Positions 1 to 7,243 of a stretch of DNA of 55,903 nt are shown here, in pieces. Positions within the stretch are counted from its first letter, which is position 1, and every line of letters starts with the position of its first letter. The notes beneath the pieces were generated by a model. The model did no database searches and had not been told where the DNA came from. It saw nothing but the letters and a program-made list of their open reading frames with translations. Source of the DNA: CAYNYM01 sp049366815 (GTDB lineage Bacteria; Desulfobacterota; DSM-4660; Desulfatiglandales; HGW-15); the NCBI GenBank assembly GCA_049366815.1, contig JBMNCO010000079.1:1-55903 (forward strand), written 5' to 3'. Both the position numbers and the translations under genes were made by a program.

Positions 1-57
1 CAGCATAGCAAAAGTCGCAGGAAAAGTACATTTTATTTACGGATAAGCACTAAGTCA

Positions 58-88
58 ATATTGACATATAACGATATTGATATATAAA
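58..88 (+). promoter_or_regulatory. candidate promoter with tandem 13-bp direct repeat
   Basis: Two near-identical 13-mers (ATATTGACATATA at 58-70 and ATATTGATATATA at 74-86) sit 16 bp apart in AT-rich DNA. A sigma70-like promoter overlaps them: TTGACA at 61-66, 16-bp spacer, TATAAA at 83-88. It points toward the HExxH gene that starts about 190 bp downstream. The repeat could be a binding site for a tandem-binding regulator or only AT-rich promoter DNA. The rest of 1-277 shows no convincing gene. Confidence 0.45.
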
Positions 89-277
89 GATGTGTGATCC
101 TGTCAAGAAGGTTTTCAAAAAGACATAATCCTTTCTGTCTTAAACCCAGTCTGGGGGCGGAATTCCTGGACACCCCGGCCTTGACGGTTAAGGCGAGGTA
201 TTGGTGAAACGGCACGGCCCGTTTGAAGGAATGTGGGTGTTTCATCTCGAAATCAAGATAGGCGCGGCAAAAGGTTT

Positions 278-844
278 ATGGAAAAACTGATCGGTTTTTG
301 CAATAGGATTACACCGGCGAACTGGAATGTCACTTCAGATCCTTTGGGGCTTGTCTTCCGTGGACCCGGAACATTGAATGTCTTTATTCGGGTCCTGGAC
401 CATTTCATAGACGGCTGGTTTTATGCGTATAAAAAGGGTGCCATGATCTTCCACCCGGTCTCAAATTATGAGGATCAGCATAGGGACGCCCGACGATCGC
501 TTCAAAAATTCGGAGATCATCTGGTGGCTGAGAGCGAGATATGGGTCTACCCGGATGGGTGCCGGTTTTTTGGAGACGATCTGTATGCCGCAACGGTTCA
601 CGAACTCGCCCATGTAGCGGTGGATAGGTGGTTGGCCTTCAGGGATAAGGCCTACAGGGCTCAAGGACGCGTTGAGGGTTATCACTTAGACGTCCATCAC
701 GGAGAGGCATTCTGCAGGGCCTTTGAGATCCTTATCCAACGTGTGGACCGCCTCAATGAAACGGCCGAAAAGGTCAACAGGTACCTGAAGTCAGAACTGG
801 AAAACTATCGCCTCGATCTTGACAACGGCTTTGCGCTTCAATGA
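278..844 (+). CDS. putative HExxH zinc-metallopeptidase-like protein
   Basis: The predicted protein has 188 residues and no signal peptide or membrane segment, so it is probably cytoplasmic. Residues 108-112 read HELAH, the zinc-protease HExxH signature. A second histidine-rich stretch, HHGEAF, lies about 29 residues later (140-145) and could supply the third metal ligand, an arrangement seen in SprT-like and related small metallopeptidases. I do not recognise the exact family and the substrate is unknown. I chose ATG 278, preceded by AAAGG at 269-273; a longer GTG reading from 233 has its purine-rich stretch too close to the start. The gene stands alone, followed by a regulatory gap and the metal-uptake operon. 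A link to metal homeostasis is only positional inference. Confidence 0.6.
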   Translation: MEKLIGFCNRITPANWNVTSDPLGLVFRGPGTLNVFIRVLDHFIDGWFYAYKKGAMIFHPVSNYEDQHRDARRSLQKFGDHLVAESEIWVYPDGCRFFGDDLYAATVHELAHVAVDRWLAFRDKAYRAQGRVEGYHLDVHHGEAFCRAFEILIQRVDRLNETAEKVNRYLKSELENYRLDLDNGFALQ

Positions 845-948
845 AAAAACGGAATAGAAAAATTTCGGGTGAGAATTATTCCTCCTGGTCGGCGTCCTTC
901 GCTATTAGAAAAACAGGCCTCTCAATTAGGCAATTTTGGTTTAAAGGT

Positions 949-995
949 TTGACATTCTGGTAATGATTGGTAGTATAGGATATTACAAAGTAATA
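949..995 (+). promoter_or_regulatory. promoter and operator-like palindrome of metal-uptake operon
   Basis: A candidate promoter has TTGACA at 949-954 and TAGTAT at 971-976 (16-bp spacer). Just downstream is a perfect inverted repeat: TATTAC at 981-986, AAA, GTAATA at 990-995. A further GTAAT half-site at 960-964 faces ATTAC at 982-986, so half-sites occur at both short and long spacing. The palindrome covers the expected transcription start, where a repressor would act. The adjacent gene encodes a ribbon-helix-helix protein, so autoregulation in response to metal is the natural inference. Confidence 0.55.
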
Positions 996-1020
996 AATCA
1001 CCTTAAGTGAGGGGGCGAGC

Positions 1021-1299
1021 ATGAAGAAAAAGCAGGATATCATCACCTTCAAGGTAGACGAAGATCTGGGAGAGACCATCAGGGATATCCCCAATCGTTC
1101 AGAGTTTATTAGAAAGGCCATTATCGCTGCATTGGGAAGCGTCTGCCCGCTTTGCGAGGGGAGAGGCATGCTTACGCCCAAACAGAAACAACATTGGGAG
1201 GACTTTGCGCTTCATCACGCCATAGAACGTTGCCAAGACTGTGATGAACGGGTATTGGTCTGCGAGAGCAATCCTTCCGCGGTCAGGGGGTCGTTGTAA
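1021..1299 (+). CDS. ribbon-helix-helix regulator with Cys/His metal-binding tail
   Basis: This 92-residue protein has an N-terminal CopG/NikR-type ribbon-helix-helix: a strand around residues 7-13 (IITFKVD) and helices ending in RSEFIRKAIIAAL (26-38). The C-terminal half has no NikR ACT domain. It carries C42-x2-C45, H58, H65, H66, C71-x2-C74 and C81, which looks like a zinc-ribbon-type metal site. It is the first gene of an operon with metal ABC-transporter genes, lies 2 nt upstream of the binding-protein gene, and follows a palindromic operator. The inferred role is a metal-responsive repressor of its own operon. The start has a GAGGGGGC ribosome-binding stretch upstream. The metal (zinc or manganese) cannot be read from sequence. 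Confidence 0.75.
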   Translation: MKKKQDIITFKVDEDLGETIRDIPNRSEFIRKAIIAALGSVCPLCEGRGMLTPKQKQHWEDFALHHAIERCQDCDERVLVCESNPSAVRGSL

Positions 1300-1300
1300 T

Positions 1301-2218
1301 ATGTATGGATTGCAACCAATGGAGCCGAGACTGAAGGTCAAAAAAATAGAAAAGGTTTTCATCCTGCTGACCGTGTTTTTCGGCCTTTCCGCATTGAACG
1401 CATCGGTGTCGGCCGGTTCAGAAAAAATCAAGGCCTTTGTGAGCATCCTGCCCCAGGCCTATTTCGTGGAACGCGTTGGAGGAGCCCTGGTGGATGTCGA
1501 GGTGCTCGTGGGCCCGGGAAAGTCTCCCGCCACCTATGAACCGACCCCGAGACAGATGGCCAGGCTGGGAAGGGCCGGGGTCTACTTCCGTATCGGCACC
1601 CCCTTTGAGAAGGGGTTTATCGATAAGGTTTCGCGGACCCACAAGGGGCTCGCAATCGTGGATACCCGGAAGGGTGTCGCGCTCCGCTATTTTGCGCGAT
1701 CGCGAGGAGGCCAGGTGCCGGATCCCCATATCTGGCTCGATCCGAAACGGGTGAAGGTGCAGGCCGCTACGATCACCGAGACATTGTGCAGTCTGGCCCC
1801 CCGGTCTGCGGCTGTGTTTGAAGAGAACCTTGCGGCCTTTCAGGCCGATCTGGACAGGTTGGATGAAAAGATTTCCCAAACCCTTTCTTCCCTGCGGGGA
1901 AGCCGGTTCTATGTCTTTCACCCCTCCTTCGGCTACTTCGGCGAATCCTATGGGCTTGAACAGGTGGCTGTGGAAATAGAAGGCAAAGAGCCGAGTCCGA
2001 AACAGCTCTCAGATCTGATCGATCAGGCCGGAAAAGACGGTGTGAAAGTAATCTTCGTCCAGCCGCAGTTTGCAAGGCGCAATGCAGAGGCCGTTGCGAC
2101 GGCCATCGGCGGGGCTGTAGTGCCCATTGATCCCCTTCCCAGGGATTATCTGAAGAGTCTTGAGGAAATGGCCGAGAACCTCAAGACGGCCCTTACGGCG
2201 ACCGAAAAACCATCATGA
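1301..2218 (+). CDS. znuA: metal ABC transporter substrate-binding protein (ZnuA/TroA family)
   Basis: This is a 305-residue cluster A-I periplasmic binding protein that captures a divalent metal (zinc or manganese) for the membrane permease. An N-terminal signal peptide covers residues 1-39 (basic LKVKKIEK, hydrophobic core, Ala-rich end). Family motifs present are TYEPTPRQM, DPHIWLDP with a likely His ligand, FHPSFGYFGESYGL with a second, EGKEPSPKQL, and a late IDPLPRDY with the Asp ligand. The first His ligand, usually in PHxYEP, is replaced by Ala in SPATYEP. The His-rich loop typical of zinc-specific ZnuA is absent. ATG 1301 follows GGGGG at 1286-1290; ATG 1319 is an alternative start. 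The gene symbol is by family only. Confidence 0.85.
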   Translation: MYGLQPMEPRLKVKKIEKVFILLTVFFGLSALNASVSAGSEKIKAFVSILPQAYFVERVGGALVDVEVLVGPGKSPATYEPTPRQMARLGRAGVYFRIGTPFEKGFIDKVSRTHKGLAIVDTRKGVALRYFARSRGGQVPDPHIWLDPKRVKVQAATITETLCSLAPRSAAVFEENLAAFQADLDRLDEKISQTLSSLRGSRFYVFHPSFGYFGESYGLEQVAVEIEGKEPSPKQLSDLIDQAGKDGVKVIFVQPQFARRNAEAVATAIGGAVVPIDPLPRDYLKSLEEMAENLKTALTATEKPS

Positions 2219-2255
2219 AGATCGGCGCCGGAGGGCGGTCGAAGCATAGAGGAAA

Positions 2256-3014
2256 ATGAAAAACGAACCTGTCATTCAACTTAAACATGTATCCTTTGGC
2301 TACAATGGGTACAGAGTGCTCGAAGATGTCAGTCTTACCATATATGAACGGGATTTCCTTTGTATCGTCGGGCCGAACGCGGGTGGCAAGACCACTCTGC
2401 TCAAGCTCATTCTGGGTCTTCTCAAGCCCGGCAGTGGAACGGTCCGTGTCTTTGGCCAGTCGCCTGTCAAGACCAGATCCCGCATGGGTTACATGCCCCA
2501 GCACGCCTCGCTGGATCCGCTCTTTCCGGTGAGTGTCATGGACGTCGTCCTGATGGGAAAGCTGGGCAACGGGAACAAATTCGGCCTCTTTCGTAAAAGC
2601 GATCGAGAGGCGGCCATGGAGGCCCTTGCAAGGGTGGAACTCTGTGACATTCGCAAACGGGCCTTTTCAGACCTTTCGGGCGGACAACGACAGCGGGTCC
2701 TCATCGCACGGGCCCTTGTGTCGGACCCCGAAATACTCCTCCTGGATGAACCCACCGCCAATGTGGATGCCGCCGTAGAGACCGGGTTCTATGAACTCCT
2801 GAGCCAGCTCAACGAGAAGATGACCGTCGCCTTGGTCACCCACGACCTCGGCTTTGTATCCCACTATGTTAAGGGTGTGGCCTGTGTGAACCGGCGCGTG
2901 GTGGTCCATCCCACGAGTGAAATCACCGGTGAAATGATACAGGAGATGTACGGTTGCGACATGCACATGGTCAGACACGATACGCTTATCCAGGGGGAGC
3001 ACACGCATGAGTGA
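2256..3014 (+). CDS. znuC: metal ABC transporter ATP-binding protein
   Basis: This 252-residue ATPase energises the metal importer. It shows Walker A (GPNAGGKTT, about residues 38-46), the ABC signature LSGGQRQR, Walker B with LLLDEPT, and a switch histidine in VTHDLGF. Length and the Q-loop region (MGYMPQHASLDPLFP) match the ZnuC/MntB group. AGAGGA lies just upstream of the ATG. The gene follows the binding-protein gene after 37 nt and overlaps the permease gene by 8 nt, so the three are probably translated from one transcript. Confidence 0.9.
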   Translation: MKNEPVIQLKHVSFGYNGYRVLEDVSLTIYERDFLCIVGPNAGGKTTLLKLILGLLKPGSGTVRVFGQSPVKTRSRMGYMPQHASLDPLFPVSVMDVVLMGKLGNGNKFGLFRKSDREAAMEALARVELCDIRKRAFSDLSGGQRQRVLIARALVSDPEILLLDEPTANVDAAVETGFYELLSQLNEKMTVALVTHDLGFVSHYVKGVACVNRRVVVHPTSEITGEMIQEMYGCDMHMVRHDTLIQGEHTHE

Positions 3015-3855
3015 GTTCCTCATTGATCTGCAGCAACATACCTTTCTCCAGTATGCCCTGCTTACCGGTGTGCTCGCGAGCATCGCCTGCGGCATTATCG
3101 GAAGTTATGTGGTGACGAGAAGAATCACTTATATCGCCGGGGCCATCGCTCACAGCGTCCTGGGCGGCATGGGGGCCGCGAGATACCTGCAGACCGTCTA
3201 CCGGTGGGACTGGTGCCATCCCCTTTACGGCGCCGTGGCGGCCGCGCTTTTGTCGGCCGTGATCATAGGCCTTGTCAGCCTGGGAGCGAGGCAAAGGGAA
3301 GACACGGTCATCGGTGCCGTGTGGGCCATCGGCATGGCCCTGGGAATCCTGTTCATTTTCAAGACACCCGGGTACAACGAGGATCTCATGAGTTACCTCT
3401 TCGGCAATATCCTGATGGTCTCGGCGGAAGACCTGCTGTTGATCGCCGGCCTGGATGTGCTGATCGTGTTGGTTGGGCTCCTCTTTTACAACCAGTTGCT
3501 GGCGGTCTGCTTTGACGAGGAGTTCGCCCGTATTCGTGGTATTCACGTAGAATTCTACTACCTCTTGCTCCTCTGTCTGACGGCCCTTACAGTGGTCCTT
3601 CTGGTGACGGTGGTCGGCATCGTCATGGTCATCGCCCTCCTCACCCTCCCTGTGGCCGTGGCGGGTCATTTTTCCGGGCGACTGTGGCAGATGATGGCCC
3701 TCTCCATAATCCTCACGGCGGTCTTTACGACCCTGGGTTTGACCCTCAGTTACGGCCCCGATCTGCCGGCAGGGGCCACGACCATTGTCCTGGCCGGGGC
3801 GGTCTACCTGGCGGTGGTCCTCGGGGCGCGATTTGTGAAGTGGCGGCGATCATGA
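3007..3855 (+). CDS. znuB: metal ABC transporter permease (ABC-3 family)
   Basis: This 282-residue inner-membrane protein has about eight hydrophobic helices and the ABC-3 permease features GAIAHSVLGG near the N-terminus and a conserved middle segment (VCFDEEFARIRGI). It forms the channel through which the metal enters, with the ATPase of the previous gene. The ATG lies inside the end of the ATPase gene, behind GGGGG, which indicates coupled translation. It is the last gene of the transporter operon, although exonuclease III follows after 45 nt in the same direction. Confidence 0.9.
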   Translation: MSEFLIDLQQHTFLQYALLTGVLASIACGIIGSYVVTRRITYIAGAIAHSVLGGMGAARYLQTVYRWDWCHPLYGAVAAALLSAVIIGLVSLGARQREDTVIGAVWAIGMALGILFIFKTPGYNEDLMSYLFGNILMVSAEDLLLIAGLDVLIVLVGLLFYNQLLAVCFDEEFARIRGIHVEFYYLLLLCLTALTVVLLVTVVGIVMVIALLTLPVAVAGHFSGRLWQMMALSIILTAVFTTLGLTLSYGPDLPAGATTIVLAGAVYLAVVLGARFVKWRRS

Positions 3856-3900
3856 AAACGAGCAATCGTCGCCCGGCCCGCAGATAGCAGAGGAGAAAAG

Positions 3901-4680
3901 ATGACGGCACCCTATATCTTCGCGACCTTCAACACCAACTCCATCCGGGCCCGGATGCCCATCATTCTGGAGTGGCTTGAGACCCAAGGCCCGGATGTCC
4001 TCTGCCTCCAGGAGACCAAGGTCCAGGACGAGGATTTCCCTGTAAAGGAATTCGAGGCCCTGGGCTACCGGGCGGCCTTCAGAGGACAAAAATCTTACAA
4101 CGGAGTGGCCCTCGTCAGCAGGCATCCCCTCGAGAATGTCCGAAAAGACCTTTATAAAGGCGGGGATGGTCAGGCCCGTTTTATCAGCGCCCTTATCCAG
4201 GATATCCCTGTGGTCAATGTCTATGTGCCCCAGGGATATGCGGTTGGAACCGATAAGTTCGAATACAAACTCGGCTGGCTGAAGGACCTCCTGACCCATA
4301 TCGAGACGAACTATGACCCTGCCGGTCCGCTCCTGGTGGCCGGGGACTTCAATGTCGCCCTGGAGCCGATCGACGTCTTTGATCCTGAAAAATTCAAGGG
4401 AGAGGTCTGTTTCCACCCGGAGGAGCAGGCTATCCTAGGGAAAATACTGGATTGGGGGCTTGTGGATGTCTTCCGGATGCATGAACCGGGCGGGGATCAC
4501 TACACATTCTGGGACTACCGCATTCCCAATGCCTTGAAACGCAAAATGGGCTGGCGTATCGATTATGTCCTGGCCTCGAGTACACTGGCAAAAAGATCAC
4601 GAAAAATCTGGATCGATATTGAGTCCCGACTCAAGCAGAAGCCCTCAGACCATACCTTTCTGGTGGCTGAATTCGATTGA
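3901..4680 (+). CDS. xth: exodeoxyribonuclease III (AP endonuclease)
   Basis: This is a 259-residue EEP-fold nuclease for base-excision repair that cleaves at abasic sites and degrades DNA 3' to 5'. Visible active-site elements are FNTNSIRAR near the start, LQETK with the metal-binding Glu, NVYVPQG, GDFNVA (Asp and Asn), RIDYVL, and the final SDHTFLVAEF with the catalytic His. The length is normal for the family (E. coli about 268). GAGGAGAAAAG lies directly before the ATG. Another repair gene, nth, lies about 1.5 kb downstream but on the opposite strand. Confidence 0.93.
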   Translation: MTAPYIFATFNTNSIRARMPIILEWLETQGPDVLCLQETKVQDEDFPVKEFEALGYRAAFRGQKSYNGVALVSRHPLENVRKDLYKGGDGQARFISALIQDIPVVNVYVPQGYAVGTDKFEYKLGWLKDLLTHIETNYDPAGPLLVAGDFNVALEPIDVFDPEKFKGEVCFHPEEQAILGKILDWGLVDVFRMHEPGGDHYTFWDYRIPNALKRKMGWRIDYVLASSTLAKRSRKIWIDIESRLKQKPSDHTFLVAEFD

Positions 4681-4742
4681 TGGTCACATTCAGGCTCCGG
4701 AGTCCGAAGGGGCTTGTGGGCACACGCGGCCGAATCCAATAA

Positions 4743-4771
4743 TTGACAAATCACAGAGAGTCCCTTAGTAT
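4743..4771 (+). promoter_or_regulatory. candidate sigma70 promoter
   Basis: TTGACA at 4743-4748, a 17-bp spacer and TAGTAT at 4766-4771 lie 55 bp before the cyclic-nucleotide/PilZ gene. The same TAGTAT -10 hexamer appears at the metal operon promoter. No terminator is obvious after xth. Confidence 0.55.
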
Positions 4772-4825
4772 CCATATCCTACGGATCACGTCAGTCTTTG
4801 ATGTTTATTTCAGGGTGAATGACAG

Positions 4826-5611
4826 ATGACTGCTACAGAGAGCAACAGTCAGGACATTCGTATCGTCCGGTTCAGAAAAGGGGAGCAGATTATCAGGCAG
4901 GGGGATCCCGGATACGCCATCTTCAAAGTTGTCAATGGAAAGGTCGGGATCTACAGAGAGATTGAGGGCATGGAGGTCCCGCTTGCCTCCCTTGGACCCG
5001 GTGAAGTCCTCGGGGAAATGATTTTCCTGAATCAATCCGTCGAGGTCCATTATGCCTCTGCAAAGGCCATGGAAGACTCTGAACTTGAGGTATGGGATCC
5101 CGGTGCCCTGTCAATGGAGTATGATCAGATGTCCCCCGTCCTCAAATTCGTCGTTGACCAGTCCTTGACTCGCCTTGTGCGGATGAACAAGATCGTTGAA
5201 CAAATGGGTGTCAGGGAAATGGTGCATAAAGGGAAGCAGCAGGACCAGGACCCGAGGAAATCTCGACGGACCTATTACAGAAAGAAGGTGCAGCTTCCTT
5301 GTGAATACTTGCCTGTCAGACCGCCCAAAGGTCTTCAAGTGTCCCTGAAGGGATATGTCAGGGATTTGAGCATGACGGGTTTGGGTTTGGACTTGGCCCG
5401 AAAAAATCTTTCATTGCTCCCCCACGATGTGGGCGACCATCTCCGAGTGAGCACGGACTTGCCCAACGGCAAGAGACTGGAAGTGACGGGAAGAATTATT
5501 TTTGTCTATGAGACGAGAGGCAAGGTAAGATTGGGCCTGTCATTCGATGAACTGGACGACTACGGGTCAGAGGCGAGGAAAACACTCGGGTTTTTCCTCC
5601 TGCCTTCCTGA
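4826..5611 (+). CDS. cyclic-nucleotide-binding and PilZ domain protein
   Basis: The protein has 261 residues and two regulatory domains. Residues about 10-120 form a CRP/cNMP-type beta barrel (GEQIIRQGDPGYAIFKV, LGPGEVLGEM, FLNQS). Residues about 145-255 form a PilZ domain with an arginine-rich start (RRTYYRKKV) and the c-di-GMP-contact motif DLSMTG. There is no DNA-binding helix-turn-helix, so it is probably a signalling adaptor rather than a transcription factor. The combination suggests one protein sensing a cyclic mononucleotide and c-di-GMP; ligand binding is inferred from motifs only. Another cNMP-domain gene follows after 10 nt, probably in the same operon. Confidence 0.8.
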   Translation: MTATESNSQDIRIVRFRKGEQIIRQGDPGYAIFKVVNGKVGIYREIEGMEVPLASLGPGEVLGEMIFLNQSVEVHYASAKAMEDSELEVWDPGALSMEYDQMSPVLKFVVDQSLTRLVRMNKIVEQMGVREMVHKGKQQDQDPRKSRRTYYRKKVQLPCEYLPVRPPKGLQVSLKGYVRDLSMTGLGLDLARKNLSLLPHDVGDHLRVSTDLPNGKRLEVTGRIIFVYETRGKVRLGLSFDELDDYGSEARKTLGFFLLPS

Positions 5612-5621
5612 GGAGTTCTGT

Positions 5622-6026
5622 ATGACCATCAATTCTGCGATATATGGTTATATGACCCAAGAAGTTGACTATCCGGACGGTGCGGTGATCGTCGAGGAGG
5701 GAAGCCGAGGTGATTGGGTCTATGTCATCATTAAGGGTCGCGCCGCTGTGAGAAAAAGGACCGCCAAAGGACTGGTGACCATTGCCGGTCTTTCAGAGGG
5801 TGACATCATCGGTGAGATGGCCTTCCTTGAGGGTGGGAAGGCACCGCGAAGCGCGTCGGTGATTGCGGCCGACGGTCCTGTTCGCGTGGGCGTCCTTGAC
5901 AATGAACGACTTGTAAAGGATTACGACGCCATATCTCCACAGCTCAGGACACTGATCAAATCGCTGATCTATAAGATGAGAGACACGACCGCCAAGGTAT
6001 GTGCCATTGTGGTGGCATCAGCTTGA
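5622..6026 (+). CDS. single-domain cyclic-nucleotide-binding protein
   Basis: This 134-residue protein is essentially one cNMP-binding barrel: DGAVIVEEGSRGDWVYVII near residue 20, LSEGDIIGEMAFLEGGKAPRSASV around 65-90, then a C-terminal helix. No output domain is visible, so it may act by protein contact. I chose ATG 5622 because AGGAG at 5611-5615 lies 6 nt before it; a longer frame upstream overlaps the previous gene and has no homologous content. The GEMAFLEGGKAPRSASV segment resembles the phosphate-binding cassette of cAMP receptors, though the Arg position does not prove binding. Confidence 0.78.
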   Translation: MTINSAIYGYMTQEVDYPDGAVIVEEGSRGDWVYVIIKGRAAVRKRTAKGLVTIAGLSEGDIIGEMAFLEGGKAPRSASVIAADGPVRVGVLDNERLVKDYDAISPQLRTLIKSLIYKMRDTTAKVCAIVVASA

Positions 6027-6139
6027 TCAGTGGCTTTCGGCACAGCACCCCCTTCCTCCCTGATCATCTGCTCGGCTGATCGGCCTGCGCCATGCCGACG
6101 GAACGTCCTCCATTCCTGTGATCTTTTTGTTGCGAGGGC

Positions 6140-6781
6140 CTACAGGCCGTTGGACGGACAAAGCTGGAAGACGGGGCAGTGGATATGGTCCGGCTTCCGG
6201 GCCTTGCATATCTCCCGTCCATGGTAGATGAGAATATCGGAGATCCGGCGCCACCTGTCCTTGGGAAAAAGGTTTGCAATGTCAGCTTCGATCTTGTCCG
6301 GGTCCTTGTTGTCTGTGAGTCCCAATCGCAGGGCCAGACGCTTTACGTGGGTGTCCACCACCACCCCCGGAACATTGAATGCCGCCCCCAGGACACAGTT
6401 GGCTGTCTTTCTTCCGACCCCTGGAAGCTTCACCATCTCTTCCATGGTGGAGGGGACCCTGCCCCCGCAATGATCCACCAAAGCCTGACAGCATCCCTTT
6501 AGAGACTTGGCCTTATTGCGGAAAAAACCCGTGGGACGGATGTCCCCCTCCAGTTGAGCAATGGGAGCCGCGATGTAGTCTTCGGGCCTTTTGTATTTTT
6601 CAAACAGGCCCTTGGTGACTTCATTGACCTGCCTGTCCGTACACTGAGCCGAGAGGATCGTAGCGATCAGGAGCTGGAAAGGCGTCCGGTATTTCAGGGC
6701 CGTTTTCTCATGGGTATAGATCGGATCCAGGATCTCGAAGATGGCATTGGCCCTTTCTTTCTTCTTTTTCAGGCTCTCCAT
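6140..6781 (-). CDS. nth: endonuclease III (DNA glycosylase/AP lyase)
   Basis: This 213-residue HhH-GPD glycosylase removes oxidised pyrimidines from DNA. The helix-hairpin-helix reads LPGVGRKTANCVL with the catalytic Lys, followed by the catalytic Asp in VDTHVKRLALRLGL. The C-terminal iron-sulfur motif is unusual. Where E. coli Nth has four cysteines (C-x6-C-x2-C-x5-C), this protein has C192, H199, C202 and C208, so the second ligand position is His. H201 is close by as well. The cluster may use a histidine ligand or be lost. The gene is alone on the minus strand. Confidence 0.92.
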   Translation of the reverse strand: MESLKKKKERANAIFEILDPIYTHEKTALKYRTPFQLLIATILSAQCTDRQVNEVTKGLFEKYKRPEDYIAAPIAQLEGDIRPTGFFRNKAKSLKGCCQALVDHCGGRVPSTMEEMVKLPGVGRKTANCVLGAAFNVPGVVVDTHVKRLALRLGLTDNKDPDKIEADIANLFPKDRWRRISDILIYHGREICKARKPDHIHCPVFQLCPSNGL

Positions 6782-7243
6782 GACCCTCCTTTTTTGTGGT
6801 TGAAGCTTCTGAAGGTCTCCTCAGGGCCGTCGCGGCGCATGCGGACACCAATATAATGGAGGTGCTCTAAAATGGCAATAGGATCCCAAGGAAACAAATG
6901 AGCGGTACTGAACAAGGCGCCGGCCCTGCTTGGAGCGGCAGATGCGGAACCTCCCTGGAGGCTGCGCCGGGGGATGACAAAGGGTGTGAACCATGGAGGA
7001 GCGAAGAAGACCATGCACAGCAAAGGGTTCCGCCTGTTCATAACCATGATGCTACCCCTTATCTTTTTTTTCAGGCCTTGCGTGGCGGAGGGACGACAGG
7101 GTGGTTTTTTTCGACCGCCTCATGAAAGGCCGTGAAATCACCGTGGGGTACATCCTGCGTAGCGAGCTGAACGGGATATTCCACCTCCCCCCGCGCGCGG
7201 CTCTACGGTATGTAGCAGATCACCAGGCTCATCAACGCGCTTC
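6782..7243. other. 462-bp intergenic region with possible small exported-protein remnant
   Basis: No confident gene lies here. On the plus strand a 40-codon reading (7013-7135) starts with a signal-peptide-like sequence: Met, basic residues, a hydrophobic core around ITMMLPLIFFF, then CVAEG. It stops soon after a run of seven T. A shift into another frame at that T-run would continue the reading to TGA at 7281, inside the convergent usp gene. This could be a decayed small secreted-protein gene or chance. The region also holds GC-rich sequence (CCTGCTTGGAGCG near 6937) that recurs at about 44446. Confidence 0.3.

Noticed and set aside
6937..6949. CCTGCTTGGAGCG shared with about 44446
   Set aside because: The match is 13 nt with no extended similarity; too short to call a repeat.
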